A stretch of DNA of 64,000 nucleotides from Acinetobacter chinensis (GCF_002165375.2 NZ_CP032134.1:186001-250000), one strand, 5' to 3'; shown: positions 30,586 to 40,042, numbered from the stretch's first letter. Notes: generated by a model from the letters alone, not told the origin. A program made the numbers and translations.

Positions 30586-31368
30586 TTATTTTACAGGAAG
30601 CTGTACCGGACTTTTCATCGGGTAGATCCCATTTTTTTCAAGAAAACTCAGCCATTCGTATTCATCACCATAAAATACATTGAGATCGACATCGGTGCTG
30701 ATGCCGTTTATTTTCCCCTGACTGGTATGCTGCCAGAAAGTCCATGCGGGATTGCCTTTGAGGTCAGGTTGACCGTTATATTCACGAACCCATAAAGGTG
30801 TCTGTTTAAATTCACCTGCGAGGATAATGTTGTAAAACGATTTTGAAATATAGAAAACAGGCTGTTTGCCATAGTGTGCATGCAGTCGGTCATGCATGAG
30901 CTGAATTTCCTGCAGCAACTGCTCTCTGGTATAGGTGTTGATACATTTGCTGTCATATTCGAGGTCTATGACCGGTGGCAGGGCATCGGGCTTACGGGGA
31001 ACGGTTTCAATGAAGTTCTGTGCCTGTACAGTACCATCCCGACACAGACGGTAAAAATGATAAGCACCGACTAAAAAGCCATTTTCTCTGGCCTGTAACC
31101 AGTTGTCCTGAAATTTACGGTCTTTAAAGTCGCCACCTTCGGTCGCTTTCAGGTAAATAAATTGGTATTGCTGCGGGGAAATTTTCTTCCATTGAATGTC
31201 TCCCTGATGGTGTGAGAGATCAAAGCCTTTAACAGTATATTCCTGTGCAGATGCAGGGTTGTGATAGAAAACAAAAACATAGAGTACAATCGCCAGACAG
31301 CATAAACCTGCACCAATACATGACGCATAGAGTGCATGTTTTTTATGGCTGTTGACCTTTTTTTTCAT
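30586..31368 (-). CDS. GH25-family lysozyme-like muramidase
   Basis: The 260-residue protein has an N-terminal membrane anchor or uncleaved signal (about 10-33), then a glycoside hydrolase family 25 domain: FDLSHHQGDIQW with an active-site Asp, YLKATEGGDFKD, and the catalytic-strand block PPVIDLEYDSKC with the proton-donor Glu. Such enzymes cleave the MurNAc-GlcNAc bond of peptidoglycan. It faces the periplasm, so it may be a remodelling enzyme rather than a defence enzyme. It is read in the same direction as the MBL gene. Confidence 0.88.
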   Translation of the reverse strand: MKKKVNSHKKHALYASCIGAGLCCLAIVLYVFVFYHNPASAQEYTVKGFDLSHHQGDIQWKKISPQQYQFIYLKATEGGDFKDRKFQDNWLQARENGFLVGAYHFYRLCRDGTVQAQNFIETVPRKPDALPPVIDLEYDSKCINTYTREQLLQEIQLMHDRLHAHYGKQPVFYISKSFYNIILAGEFKQTPLWVREYNGQPDLKGNPAWTFWQHTSQGKINGISTDVDLNVFYGDEYEWLSFLEKNGIYPMKSPVQLPVK

Positions 31369-31445
31369 ATGTACCGTTCCGTCACTGAGCTGTTCATCAT
31401 ACGCTGAACCGGTTTATCAGACCACACCGTTCAGGAAAGCCGATT

Positions 31446-32837
31446 TTAAACAGCGGTATCTTTGGGAATATGCCAGAAAATCATGACAGTGATCAGGTTG
31501 ATACAGCCCAGGCAGATCAGCGTTGCATGAAAAGCGGTAGTCATCTGTTCAGTGCCGAAATATGCCGTGAAAATATTGATCAGTGTCCCTGCCAATGCAA
31601 TTCCGATACTCATGGACAGCATCATGATCATGGACAGGAAACTGTTGCCACTGCTGGCCTCCTGCTGAGGCAGGTCTTTTAGCGTAAGGGTGTTCATGGA
31701 GACAAACTGCAGTGAATTCAGCACCCCAAAAATAAAGAAGTGCAGCGCACGTAACCATACAGGAGTTTCCGCCGTGGTCAGGGCAAAACTGGCAATGCAG
31801 GCACCGACCAGCAAGGTGTTGACCAGCAGGACTTTACGGTAGCCAAAATACTGAATCAGAGGGCGGACGACAGGTTTGGATGCCAGTGAGCCGAGTACGG
31901 TGGGTATCATCATTAACCCGGTAATAAAAGGTTCAAATCCGAAAGCCACCTGAAGCATCAGGGGCATCAGAAACGGCATGGCATTGCCACCAAAGCGGGC
32001 AAAGAAATTACCTAAAATACCAATCGCATAAATTTTATTTTTAAACAGTTTACTGCGGAATAATGCATTCTGATGGGTATGGGCATGCCAGGCATACAGT
32101 GCAGCGGTCAAAAGTCCTGTGGTGAACAGTGCGGCACTGACCCAGAGGGGATACTGCGTGCTGGCAAAGTTTTCAATGCCCAGTGACAGCCCCACCATGG
32201 CGACCAGCAGTAACAGAAAACCACTGAAATCAAAACGGGGAACAGTCGGTTCAGTGACATTGGGCATGGCTTTAAAGGTGATCAGACAACCGAGGATGCC
32301 CATAGGCAGATTGATCAGGAAGATCCAGTGCCAGGTGGCAACCTCGACCATCCATCCGCCAAGTGTCGGTCCAATCAGTGGACCCACCAGACCTGCCAGG
32401 CTCATCAGGCTCATGGCAGACAGGAACTGTGTCCGTGGAATCAGCTTCAGCATGGCGAGACGACCGACAGGCAGCAGCAGCGCACCACCAATGCCCTGTA
32501 TGACCCTGAAAAACAGCAGTTCATTCAGACTGCTGGACCAGGCACAGCCTAATGATGCCAAAGTAAAAATGACAATGGATGCAAAATAGGTGTTCCGGAC
32601 ACCAAAGCGGTCTGCCAGCCAGCCACTGAGGGGAATGCTTGCTGCAACAGACAGAACATAAGCCACAACAACACTGTGCATCTGTAACGGGTCTTCATTC
32701 AGGCTGGCTGCCATTGCAGGAATGGCAGTATTGACAATGGTGGTGTCCAGTGCCTGCATGAAAAAGCCAATAGAAACAAGCAGAACCAGCAGTCGGTACT
32801 CAGGTTGCAGTGCCTGGTGTGTGGGCGTGGTGTTCAT
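31446..32837 (-). CDS. DHA2-type MFS drug transporter (EmrB/QacA subfamily)
   Basis: A 463-residue inner-membrane carrier of the 14-segment type. Motifs of the subfamily are visible: QALDTTIVNTAIP in the first segment, GWLADRFGVRNTY in loop 2-3, and the conserved GPxxGP-like GLVGPLIGPTLGGW in segment 5. It probably expels hydrophobic toxins by proton antiport. ATG 32837 (MNTTPT) is taken as start; a frame extends up to 32900 but begins with a poor N-terminus. It shares its upstream region with the Pho-box array of the divergent lipoprotein gene. Confidence 0.88.
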   Translation of the reverse strand: MNTTPTHQALQPEYRLLVLLVSIGFFMQALDTTIVNTAIPAMAASLNEDPLQMHSVVVAYVLSVAASIPLSGWLADRFGVRNTYFASIVIFTLASLGCAWSSSLNELLFFRVIQGIGGALLLPVGRLAMLKLIPRTQFLSAMSLMSLAGLVGPLIGPTLGGWMVEVATWHWIFLINLPMGILGCLITFKAMPNVTEPTVPRFDFSGFLLLLVAMVGLSLGIENFASTQYPLWVSAALFTTGLLTAALYAWHAHTHQNALFRSKLFKNKIYAIGILGNFFARFGGNAMPFLMPLMLQVAFGFEPFITGLMMIPTVLGSLASKPVVRPLIQYFGYRKVLLVNTLLVGACIASFALTTAETPVWLRALHFFIFGVLNSLQFVSMNTLTLKDLPQQEASSGNSFLSMIMMLSMSIGIALAGTLINIFTAYFGTEQMTTAFHATLICLGCINLITVMIFWHIPKDTAV

Positions 32838-32937
32838 ATCTGTTAAAAGGTCATGTTTTATCAATATTTTAAAGTAACACTCAGATGAATGCTGTAGCAA
32901 AATTTTAAGATCAGATACTGCTGTAACTGCAACAGAA

Positions 32938-32998
32938 CTGACATGAAACCGTCATGGCTATGACATGAGATGTTTATAAATTGTTCATAATTTATAAA
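32938..32998 (+). promoter_or_regulatory. Candidate Pho box array of the choice-of-anchor I lipoprotein gene
   Basis: Five 7-mers in strict 11-bp register: CTGACAT (32938), CCGTCAT (32949), ATGACAT (32960), TGTTTAT (32971) and TGTTCAT (32982), with 4-base spacers. TATAAA motifs at 32975 and 32993 could be -10 elements. The first three units are closest to the PhoB 7-mer CTGTCAT. Confidence 0.68.
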
Positions 32999-33016
32999 AT
33001 TGTCAGGAAAAACAGA

Positions 33017-34810
33017 ATGAAAGCAAAAATGACGGTGCTTGCCACCATGCTGATGGTGGGCTTAAGCGCATGTAATGACAGCGATGAGAGCAATAACAAT
33101 ACTGCCACCATTACACCACCGGTCGTTGAGGAAGTCACACCTGAGAGTATTTCACTCAGTCTGCTTGGACGTTATGAAACGGGTGTATTTGCTGAAAGTG
33201 CTGCTGAAATTCCTGCCTATGATGCGGCAACAAAACGTGCATTTGTGGTCAATGCAAAAAAAGGTCTGGTGGAAGTGCTTGATATTTCAAAACCTGAAAC
33301 ACCTGTACATATTGGCGACTTATCTGCACGTGATGTACTGGCAGACTCAGAAGTCAATTCGGTTGCCGTAAAAAATGGCATTGTCGCACTGGCTGTTCAG
33401 GCAAAAGTGAAAACTGATACCGGGATTGTGGCATTTTACAGTGCTAAAGATCTTAAATTTATCAGCAAAGTCGATGTTGGGGCTTTGCCTGATATGCTGA
33501 CATTCAGTCCTGATGGAAAAACCGTTGTGGTTGCCAATGAAGCTGAACCTAATGACGACTACAGCATAGATCCAGAAGGCTCAGTCAGTATTATCAATGT
33601 CACAGATATTACGAAACCGACAGCCGTTGTTGCTGATTTTAAAGCCTGGAACAGTAAAAAAGCAGAACTGATTCAGTCCGGTGTCCGTATCACGGGGCCG
33701 AAAGCGACCGTTGCCCAGGATCTGGAACCTGAATACATCACGATCAGTGATGATGGCAAAACTGCATGGGCAACCCTACAGGAAAATAATGCCCTGGCAA
33801 AAATTGATTTAACCACTCAGAAAGTAACGGATATTTTTGCACTGGGCTATAAAGATCATGGTCTGGCGGGTAATGAGCTGGATGTCAGCGATAAAGATAA
33901 GAAAATTAATATTCAGACATGGAGTGGACTGGTTGGGATGTATCAGCCAGACAGCATTGCGCAATATCAAAGCAACGGTGCAACGTATCTGGTGACCGCC
34001 AACGAAGGTGACAGCCGTGAATGGTTCACGGATGAAGATGCCTATCTTGCAGGAGATGCAACTAAAGGTTTCATTGAAGCCATCAGAATGAAGCATTTGT
34101 TCAATGTTAAAGGTTTCAATACAAAGGGTGATTATCCTGCGCATTTACAGCAGATTGCGGTTGGTGTAAAAGGTGCAAAACTGGACCCTGCTGTTTTTGC
34201 CTACTGCGGTGCAACGGCAACGGATCCTGGTTTATGCCGTGATGATGCTCAGCTGGGACGTCTGAATATTGCCTGGAATATGGGTTATGAAACCCATGCT
34301 GACGGTTCTGCAAAACTGGATGCCAATGGTCTGTTGACCTATAAAAAACTGTATGCCTATGGAGCGCGTTCTTTCAGTATATGGAATACGCAGGGACAGC
34401 AGGTATGGGATTCTGGCAGCGAGTTTGAACGTAAGGTTGCAGAACTGGTGCCTGACTACTTCAACAGTGATCATGAAGCAGCCGCTTTTGATGACCGCAG
34501 TGACAACAAAGGACCAGAACCTGAAGGTCTGACTGTCGGGACGATCGGTAAAAAAACCTTTGCCTTTATCGGGCTTGAACGTCAGAGCGGGATTATGGTG
34601 TATGACATCAGCAATCCGCAGAAACCTGCCTTTGTTCAGTATTTCAGTACCCGTGATTTTAAAGCAGCGGATCCATTGAAACAGGGTGATCTGGGACCGG
34701 AAGGACTGGTTTTTGTTCCGGCTAAAGACTCTCCTAATGCTAAGCCGATGCTGATTGTCGGCAATGAAGTCAGTGGCAGTACCGCACTGTACCAGATCAA
34801 TCTGAAATAG
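33017..34810 (+). CDS. Choice-of-anchor I domain lipoprotein (alkaline-phosphatase-like)
   Basis: The 597-residue protein begins with a lipoprotein signal (lipobox GLSAC) and is followed by an N-terminal low-complexity linker and a long seven-bladed-propeller-like domain typical of choice-of-anchor I proteins (VAVKNGIVALAVQ, ANEAEPNDDYSIDPEGSVSI, LVTANEGDSREW, and GPEPEGLTVG). Members are often annotated as alkaline-phosphatase-like; activity is not shown. ATG 33017 has AGGAAAAACAG upstream; an ATG at 32981 in frame is less likely. A Pho-type array precedes it and a terminator follows. Confidence 0.85.
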   Translation: MKAKMTVLATMLMVGLSACNDSDESNNNTATITPPVVEEVTPESISLSLLGRYETGVFAESAAEIPAYDAATKRAFVVNAKKGLVEVLDISKPETPVHIGDLSARDVLADSEVNSVAVKNGIVALAVQAKVKTDTGIVAFYSAKDLKFISKVDVGALPDMLTFSPDGKTVVVANEAEPNDDYSIDPEGSVSIINVTDITKPTAVVADFKAWNSKKAELIQSGVRITGPKATVAQDLEPEYITISDDGKTAWATLQENNALAKIDLTTQKVTDIFALGYKDHGLAGNELDVSDKDKKINIQTWSGLVGMYQPDSIAQYQSNGATYLVTANEGDSREWFTDEDAYLAGDATKGFIEAIRMKHLFNVKGFNTKGDYPAHLQQIAVGVKGAKLDPAVFAYCGATATDPGLCRDDAQLGRLNIAWNMGYETHADGSAKLDANGLLTYKKLYAYGARSFSIWNTQGQQVWDSGSEFERKVAELVPDYFNSDHEAAAFDDRSDNKGPEPEGLTVGTIGKKTFAFIGLERQSGIMVYDISNPQKPAFVQYFSTRDFKAADPLKQGDLGPEGLVFVPAKDSPNAKPMLIVGNEVSGSTALYQINLK

Positions 34811-34831
34811 ATTTCAGTCACGCAGTTTCAG

Positions 34832-34860
34832 AAAAAGGAGCAGCTGTCTGCTCCTTTTTA
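34832..34860 (+). terminator. Terminator after the choice-of-anchor I gene
   Basis: AAAAAGGAGCAG and CTGCTCCTTTTT are perfect complements around CTGT. Confidence 0.88.
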
Positions 34861-34972
34861 CATTTCAGTTCCCGAATCAAAAAAGGGTAGGCAAATAGAT
34901 AAAAGTGGCTTAACCTCGCAGACTTTAAAGTTGAAAAACGTTTTTTATGTCTGAAATACGGGGAATGGCGGG

Positions 34973-35944
34973 ATGAGCATTGAACTGTTGATGATTGTTG
35001 GGTTCTGTCTTGCAGCGTATTCGATTGTGGGGAATGACGTTCCTCAGACTCTGGGGACATTTATCTCGTCCAATGCACACCGCCCGTGGTGGGTGCTGTG
35101 GCTGTACACCAGTACAATTCTGAGCGTGGTTCTGATGTACGGCTGGTGGGTTTCAGGAACAGGTGATGCATCCTACGGACGGCTTGAAACCATTCCGTTT
35201 CCCGCAGAGGGCATGACCTGGCTGTATATTGTGCCGCCCGTACTGCTGCTATTTCTGACCCGGTTCGGTATTCCTGTCAGTACCACATTTTTAGTGCTCA
35301 CCATTTTTTCTCCGAGCAGTTTAAGCTCCATGCTGACCAAGTCCATGCTGGGTTATGCCGTGGCATTTGTGGTTGCCATACTGGTGTACCGTTTTGTCAT
35401 TAAAACAGTGACCATCTATTTCAGTCAGACCCGTGATCAGCCAGCATCCAGCACCTGGATCGGCATTCAGTGGGTTTCGACTGGCTTTCTGTGGAGTCAG
35501 TGGCTGATCCAGGATCTGGCGAATATTTTTGTCTATGTCCCACGTGCCGTACCTTTCTGGTTCATGCTGTTTGCCATTGCTGTTTTTGTCGTTTTACTGG
35601 GCGTGGTGTTTTATCAGCGTGGCGGAGCCATCCAGAATATCATTGATACCAAAACAGGGGTGCAGGATGTCCGTTCAGCCACGATTATTGACTTCATTTA
35701 TGCGTTGATTCTGCTGGTCTTCAAGGAAATGAGCAATATTCCAATGAGTACCACCTGGGTATTCCTGGGGCTGCTGGCGGGACGTGAATTTGCCATGTCC
35801 ATGCATCTGGTCAGTGTCAGTAAACACCGTACTTCACGAAATGTCAGTAAAGATGCCTTTAAACTGCTGATCGGTTTATTGATGAGTATTCTGCTGGCGA
35901 CGACATTACCGTGGCTGTATGCATGGGTGGAGTCATTCAGATAG
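34973..35944 (+). CDS. Multi-pass membrane protein with PiT-like phosphate transporter motifs
   Basis: A 323-residue protein with about eight hydrophobic segments. Two blocks recall PiT-family phosphate permeases: GNDVPQTLGTFISSNA near residue 20 (compare GANDVANSFGT) and PVSTTFLVLTIF near 102, with a second partial repeat NIPMSTTWVFLG near 257. PiT proteins are inverted-repeat carriers. The likeness is partial and length is short for PiT, so I do not claim phosphate transport. It follows the choice-of-anchor I gene but behind a terminator. Confidence 0.6.
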   Translation: MSIELLMIVGFCLAAYSIVGNDVPQTLGTFISSNAHRPWWVLWLYTSTILSVVLMYGWWVSGTGDASYGRLETIPFPAEGMTWLYIVPPVLLLFLTRFGIPVSTTFLVLTIFSPSSLSSMLTKSMLGYAVAFVVAILVYRFVIKTVTIYFSQTRDQPASSTWIGIQWVSTGFLWSQWLIQDLANIFVYVPRAVPFWFMLFAIAVFVVLLGVVFYQRGGAIQNIIDTKTGVQDVRSATIIDFIYALILLVFKEMSNIPMSTTWVFLGLLAGREFAMSMHLVSVSKHRTSRNVSKDAFKLLIGLLMSILLATTLPWLYAWVESFR

Positions 35945-35985
35945 TGCCGAATACGCCATCGGTCTGATAAATTCAGGGATAAATC

Positions 35986-36015
35986 AAAAAAAGGGCAGAT
36001 CTGCCCTTTTTTAAT
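35986..36015 (+). terminator. Bidirectional terminator between convergent genes
   Basis: AAAAAAAGGGCAG and CTGCCCTTTTTT form a stem around AT, and both arms end in A/T-runs usable on either strand. Confidence 0.85.
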
Positions 36016-36025
36016 GTCAGGTCTG

Positions 36026-36649
36026 TCAGACCACAAATTTTTTAGGACATTCCAGATTTTTAATGGCATTGAAAATCTGATGCGCATGGTCGCAGACAAT
36101 CAGTTTAGCTCTGTGCTGAGGGGGAATGAAGCCTTCCTGTACCGCATGATCCAGCTGCGCAATCAGGTGATTGTAGAAGCCGTTGACATTGTAGAGCATC
36201 ATGGGTTTCTGGTGCTGATTCAGCTGACCCCAGGTGGCAATTTCCAGGATTTCTTCAAAGGTACCAAATCCGCCAGGCAGAGCGACAAAGGCACTGGCAC
36301 GTTCTGCCATCATTGCTTTACGTTCATGCATGTTCTGAACAATATGCAGTTCGGTCAGCTTGTTATGTGCAATTTCATAGTCGAGCATAAATTCAGGAAT
36401 CACACCGACCACTTCACCATTGTGTTCAATTACAGTATCCGCGACCTGTCCCATCAGACCAATACTGGCACCACCATAGACAATGCCAAAGCCATGATCT
36501 GCAATACCTTGAGCCAGACGGATGGCTTTTTCACGGTAAACAGGGTTATTACCAGGGCGGGAGCCACAGTACAGGGCAATGAGAGGCTGTGTTGTTGCAG
36601 GAGATGGATTATTCAGTTGTTCTGTCATTCTTAATACACTGCTGATCAT
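36026..36649 (-). CDS. LOG-family (TIGR00730) nucleotide hydrolase
   Basis: A 207-residue Rossmann-fold protein of the lysine-decarboxylase-like/LOG family, which cleaves the N-glycosidic bond of nucleoside 5'-monophosphates (cytokinin-riboside hydrolase type). The signature PGGFGTFEEILEIATW at residues about 104-119 includes the catalytic Glu. Two in-frame starts exist (36649 and 36628); neither has a strong ribosome-binding site, so the N-terminus is uncertain. It is convergent with the PiT-like gene. Confidence 0.9.
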   Translation of the reverse strand: MISSVLRMTEQLNNPSPATTQPLIALYCGSRPGNNPVYREKAIRLAQGIADHGFGIVYGGASIGLMGQVADTVIEHNGEVVGVIPEFMLDYEIAHNKLTELHIVQNMHERKAMMAERASAFVALPGGFGTFEEILEIATWGQLNQHQKPMMLYNVNGFYNHLIAQLDHAVQEGFIPPQHRAKLIVCDHAHQIFNAIKNLECPKKFVV

Positions 36650-36978
36650 GGTATTTTTTTTACCTTATCACTTTATTCTTTGATGCTCTAGTTTATGTCT
36701 TAAATATGACAGTTCAGGGTCGGGGGAACAGAGGAAGATTTGCGTACTTTCGCTGTGAGTAAAATCTTGCCTGAAAATAAAAAAGATGAATTTCGCGCTG
36801 ATCTTGCCTATACTGATGATCTGTTTCACAACAAATGAACCGACATGGGTAGTGGTTGTCATCGCTCCGAACATATCAATTATTCACTAATAATTATTTA
36901 TCCAGCCTGCTCAGGCATTTTCAGTTATCAGCAAAATATGCAGGCAGCGCCTGATCATATCATTCAGGAGATACGCAC
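36650..36978. other. Intergenic leader region of terC-like gene
   Basis: About 330 bases with promoters for two divergent genes. No coding frame or known riboswitch was recognised; I looked for the yybP-ykoY manganese element often linked to TerC genes and did not see its consensus. Confidence 0.5.
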
Positions 36979-38556
36979 ATGATCCTGGAGTGGATGTCTG
37001 ATCCTGCTGCATGGGTCGGGCTTGCGACGCTGGTCGTACTGGAAATTGTACTGGGTATTGATAACCTCGTATTCATTGCCATTCTGGCAGAGAAACTCCC
37101 ACCTGAACAACGCAGTAAAGCCAGGATTCTCGGGCTGTTGCTGGCTTTGGGTATGCGGCTGATTCTGCTTGCTTCCATCGCCTGGGTGGTCACACTGACC
37201 AACCCACTGTTCCATATTTTTGATCATCCATTTTCAGGGCGGGATTTAATTCTGTTGTTCGGTGGGGTCTTCCTGCTGTTCAAAGGCACCATGGAGCTGC
37301 GAGAGCGGCTTGAAGGCGGTGCTCAGCTTAAAGAAGAAAATCCCGTGCATGCCACCTTCTGGATGGTCATTGTGCAGATCGTGGTACTCGATGCAGTGTT
37401 CTCGCTGGACAGTGTGATTACCGCTGTGGGTATGGTCAAAGAGCTGTCAGTCATGATGATTGCGGTGATTATCGCCGTGGGTATTATGCTGTGGGCATCC
37501 CGTCCACTGATGGATTTTGTCAACAAACATCCTACCGTTGTCATTCTGTGTCTGTGCTTCCTGATGATGATCGGTTTCTCCTTGCTGGTCGAAGGCTTTG
37601 GCTACCACATTCCGAAAGGCTATCTGTATGCTGCCATTGGTTTCTCTGTCCTGATTGAGTTCCTTAACCAGACGGTGCGTAAAAACCAGGAAAAAACAGT
37701 GACTACGACTGACCTGCGTTATCGGACGGCTTCAGCTGTTCTGAAAATGCTGGGCGGAAAATCGGCAGATGGACAGAACCATAAAGCAGATGATGTGCTG
37801 GCAACTCAGGCACTGGCCGATGAAATATTCGATCCTGAAAACAGCGTTTATCACAGTGTGATGGTTCAGGGTGTCCTGGGACTGTCTGAACGACCGGTCA
37901 AATCCGTGATGACACCGCGTCCAGAACTGGAGTGGGTTGATCTGGATGAAGACGAAGCGGTATTGAAAGAGCAGTTGCTCAGCATGACGCATTCCAGACT
38001 GATTGTGGCACGTGGAGAACTGGACAATATTTCAGGCATTGTACTGACGCATAAAGTCATGAATGAGTTCATTGAAACAGGTGTGCTGGATTTTGAAAAA
38101 CACCTGCGTGAACCTGTGATTGTGCATGAAAATGCTCAGGTTCTGATGGTCATGGAACAGTTGCGTCAGGCACCTTTGCAGATGGCAATCGTGCTGAATG
38201 AGTACGGCTCCATCGAAGGTATAGCAACGCCGATTGATGTACTGGAAGCGATTGCTGGTGAATTCCCCGACGAAGATGAAATGGACACTGCTGCTGAAAG
38301 CCTGGAAGATGGTTCGCTCATGCTGGAAGGTTCTACAGACATCCGTCATGTTTCACTGCTGCTTGGACGTGATCTTGTGGATGAGTCTGAGCAGTACTCG
38401 ACGCTGTCAGGCTATATTCTGTTTCACCTGGGGCGTTTGCCACAGAATGGTGAAAAAATGATTGCGGATGGTTATATATTTGAAGTGGTGACCATGGATG
38501 GACATAAGATTGATAAAGTCCATATCGTGGCGCTGGAACAGTCCGATGATGAGTGA
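36979..38556 (+). CDS. TerC-family membrane protein with CBS and CorC/HlyC domains
   Basis: A 525-residue protein: an N-terminal TerC domain (about 1-235) with seven hydrophobic segments and the motif EIVLGIDNLVFIAILAEKLP, two CBS-like domains at about 305-430, and a C-terminal transporter-associated (CorC_HlyC) domain ending near 520. The combination matches YegH/YoaE proteins. TerC relatives take part in metal export, notably manganese, or tellurite resistance; the cargo here is unknown. Upstream is a CAGGAGAT site before the ATG. A weak stem-loop terminator follows at 38573-38602. Confidence 0.9.
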   Translation: MILEWMSDPAAWVGLATLVVLEIVLGIDNLVFIAILAEKLPPEQRSKARILGLLLALGMRLILLASIAWVVTLTNPLFHIFDHPFSGRDLILLFGGVFLLFKGTMELRERLEGGAQLKEENPVHATFWMVIVQIVVLDAVFSLDSVITAVGMVKELSVMMIAVIIAVGIMLWASRPLMDFVNKHPTVVILCLCFLMMIGFSLLVEGFGYHIPKGYLYAAIGFSVLIEFLNQTVRKNQEKTVTTTDLRYRTASAVLKMLGGKSADGQNHKADDVLATQALADEIFDPENSVYHSVMVQGVLGLSERPVKSVMTPRPELEWVDLDEDEAVLKEQLLSMTHSRLIVARGELDNISGIVLTHKVMNEFIETGVLDFEKHLREPVIVHENAQVLMVMEQLRQAPLQMAIVLNEYGSIEGIATPIDVLEAIAGEFPDEDEMDTAAESLEDGSLMLEGSTDIRHVSLLLGRDLVDESEQYSTLSGYILFHLGRLPQNGEKMIADGYIFEVVTMDGHKIDKVHIVALEQSDDE

Positions 38557-38572
38557 TAATTCATAAAATACA

Positions 38573-38602
38573 GAAAAGCTGGTCGAAAGACTGGCTTTTT
38601 TA
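38573..38602 (+). terminator. Terminator after the TerC-like gene
   Basis: AAAAGCTGGTC and GACTGGCTTTTTT pair around GAAA with one mismatch, with a T-run at the end. Confidence 0.7.
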
Positions 38603-38739
38603 TTGGTTTAAAACACACAGACCATTGAATGGATAAATCTGGGGACAGCTCATTTATTCTGTACACTCAGGCATTAACACTGAAGTCTTAATCTTAGCGC
38701 AGAGTCAGACTGAAATTTAAAACATAGCTCCGTGATGGA

Positions 38740-39279
38740 TTATTTGAGTGGTGTTCTCATGATCCCGATGTCTTTTCTATACGCATGAATGGGACCTTCC
38801 AGCATAAATGGATAGGCAATATGCTGCTGCTTTTCTGAAAATCCCCATGTTCCAATGCCTAAATATAAATGCTCATTAATTTTTCTGACCTCATCCACCA
38901 TATTGATATCAGCACACAATGAATGAAAGCTTTTGTAGATCAGTTGATAGACTGGTTTTGCATCATATCTGGAGCTGGCGATCACTGTCTGCATGGGAAA
39001 TTTTTGAATGATTTTCTTTTTGCGCAGAAAGGTATTATAGCCGCGTCCCTGATCTTCACTGACAGGGCGAAACGATTTGGTCTGCCAGTTGAGTATCGGA
39101 TTATTGATGATATAGCCACTCAAGGTCGCAATAAAACCAGGTTGCTTTAACAGGGTGGCCCGATATTCACCGTGCATTTCATTGATTGATGGAGCATCCA
39201 GTGTTTTAAATAAATGGAGCAGTTGTTGGTGGCTCATTTTCGTCAGGGAAACTGCGGTGATTTCATTATTTTTACGCAT
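38740..39279 (-). CDS. Uncharacterised protein under an operator-regulated promoter
   Basis: The 179-residue soluble-looking protein has no signal or membrane segment and no domain I can name with confidence. Conserved-looking parts are APSINEMHGEYRATLL near 30-45 and a second block GIGTWGFSEKQQHIAYPF. Its ribosome-binding site AGAGGAAC is good. Upstream is a near-consensus promoter whose -35 and spacer are covered by a perfect 8-bp palindrome, so it is probably tightly repressed and induced by an unknown ligand. Confidence 0.75.
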   Translation of the reverse strand: MRKNNEITAVSLTKMSHQQLLHLFKTLDAPSINEMHGEYRATLLKQPGFIATLSGYIINNPILNWQTKSFRPVSEDQGRGYNTFLRKKKIIQKFPMQTVIASSRYDAKPVYQLIYKSFHSLCADINMVDEVRKINEHLYLGIGTWGFSEKQQHIAYPFMLEGPIHAYRKDIGIMRTPLK

Positions 39280-39297
39280 CTTAAAGTTCCTCTTTTT

Positions 39298-39329
39298 ATT
39301 AAGATAATTTTGACAATTGGTATTGTCAA
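39298..39329 (-). promoter_or_regulatory. Promoter with embedded operator for the 38740-39279 gene
   Basis: On the minus strand, -35 TTGACA (39329-39324), a 17-base spacer and -10 TATCTT (39306-39301) form a good sigma-70 promoter. The palindrome TTGACAAT-N4-ATTGTCAA (39310-39329) covers the -35 and most of the spacer, so a bound repressor would block polymerase. This is a typical TetR/MarR-type dyad. Confidence 0.75.
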
Positions 39330-39469
39330 GTTTGTGTGCGTAAAATATCTGAGGCAGACTCTTAGGTTTAAGTCATACTGGATGTTTTAAAGCGGTACAT
39401 GGTCATGGACAGGCAAACCGTGATCATGATTGAAACTTTAAGGGTCTGAAATTTTAAATGATTTTAATA

Positions 39470-39853
39470 TCAGGCTTTTTCTTTCTGACGTGTATCAATC
39501 CAGTAGGAAAAATACATGACACCAAAATAAAATGGCAAGGGTGCAGCGGCTAAAGTTATGCCCAGCCAGAAGGGAAGACCGAAAGCCTGATAACCAAATG
39601 GAGCAATCAGCAGATTGATCCAGTAGATCAGCATTCCGCCATAATTACTCATCAGGGAATTTATCCAGACGGTTACCAGAATCCCCATCGAGATTAAAGC
39701 AATGGGGATGGTCAAAGCTGGAGAAACGGTCATGCCTGTATACCAGCTGAGTGCTGATTTTAAGCCCGCTATAGTGGCAATCATATTCATGACACTGATA
39801 CCGACAGAAATCCAGAAGCTGAGCATGGGTATACGTTCAGATATCTTTGTCAT
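39470..39853 (-). CDS. Small four-segment membrane protein, function unknown
   Basis: The 127-residue hydrophobic protein has four predicted transmembrane segments (about 10-30, 46-66, 75-93 and 97-117). I recognise no family. Ribosome-binding site upstream of ATG 39853 is weak. It lies in a stretch of small, poorly characterised genes between 38.7 and 40.3 kb and reads in the same direction as the two flanking unknown genes, but gaps of 190 bases or more argue against one transcript. Confidence 0.65.
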   Translation of the reverse strand: MTKISERIPMLSFWISVGISVMNMIATIAGLKSALSWYTGMTVSPALTIPIALISMGILVTVWINSLMSNYGGMLIYWINLLIAPFGYQAFGLPFWLGITLAAAPLPFYFGVMYFSYWIDTRQKEKA

Positions 39854-40042
39854 AGCAACTCAAACCCCTGCTGGCTTGTTGAAATAATGATACTTTGCGG
39901 TGTAAGAACCGATGGTCAGGATATATGGGTGAATATATTCTTACTCCATAACCTGTTTATATTGAAGTATTTTTTGAATTCTGTATTTAACATCAGAACA
40001 GAAATACAGTGCTGGTGGTTAACAAACCTGAGGTTTTGGAGT

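Noticed and set aside
36650..36978. Manganese (yybP-ykoY) riboswitch upstream of the TerC-like gene
   Set aside because: The conserved loops could not be found by eye; a covariance-model search would settle it.
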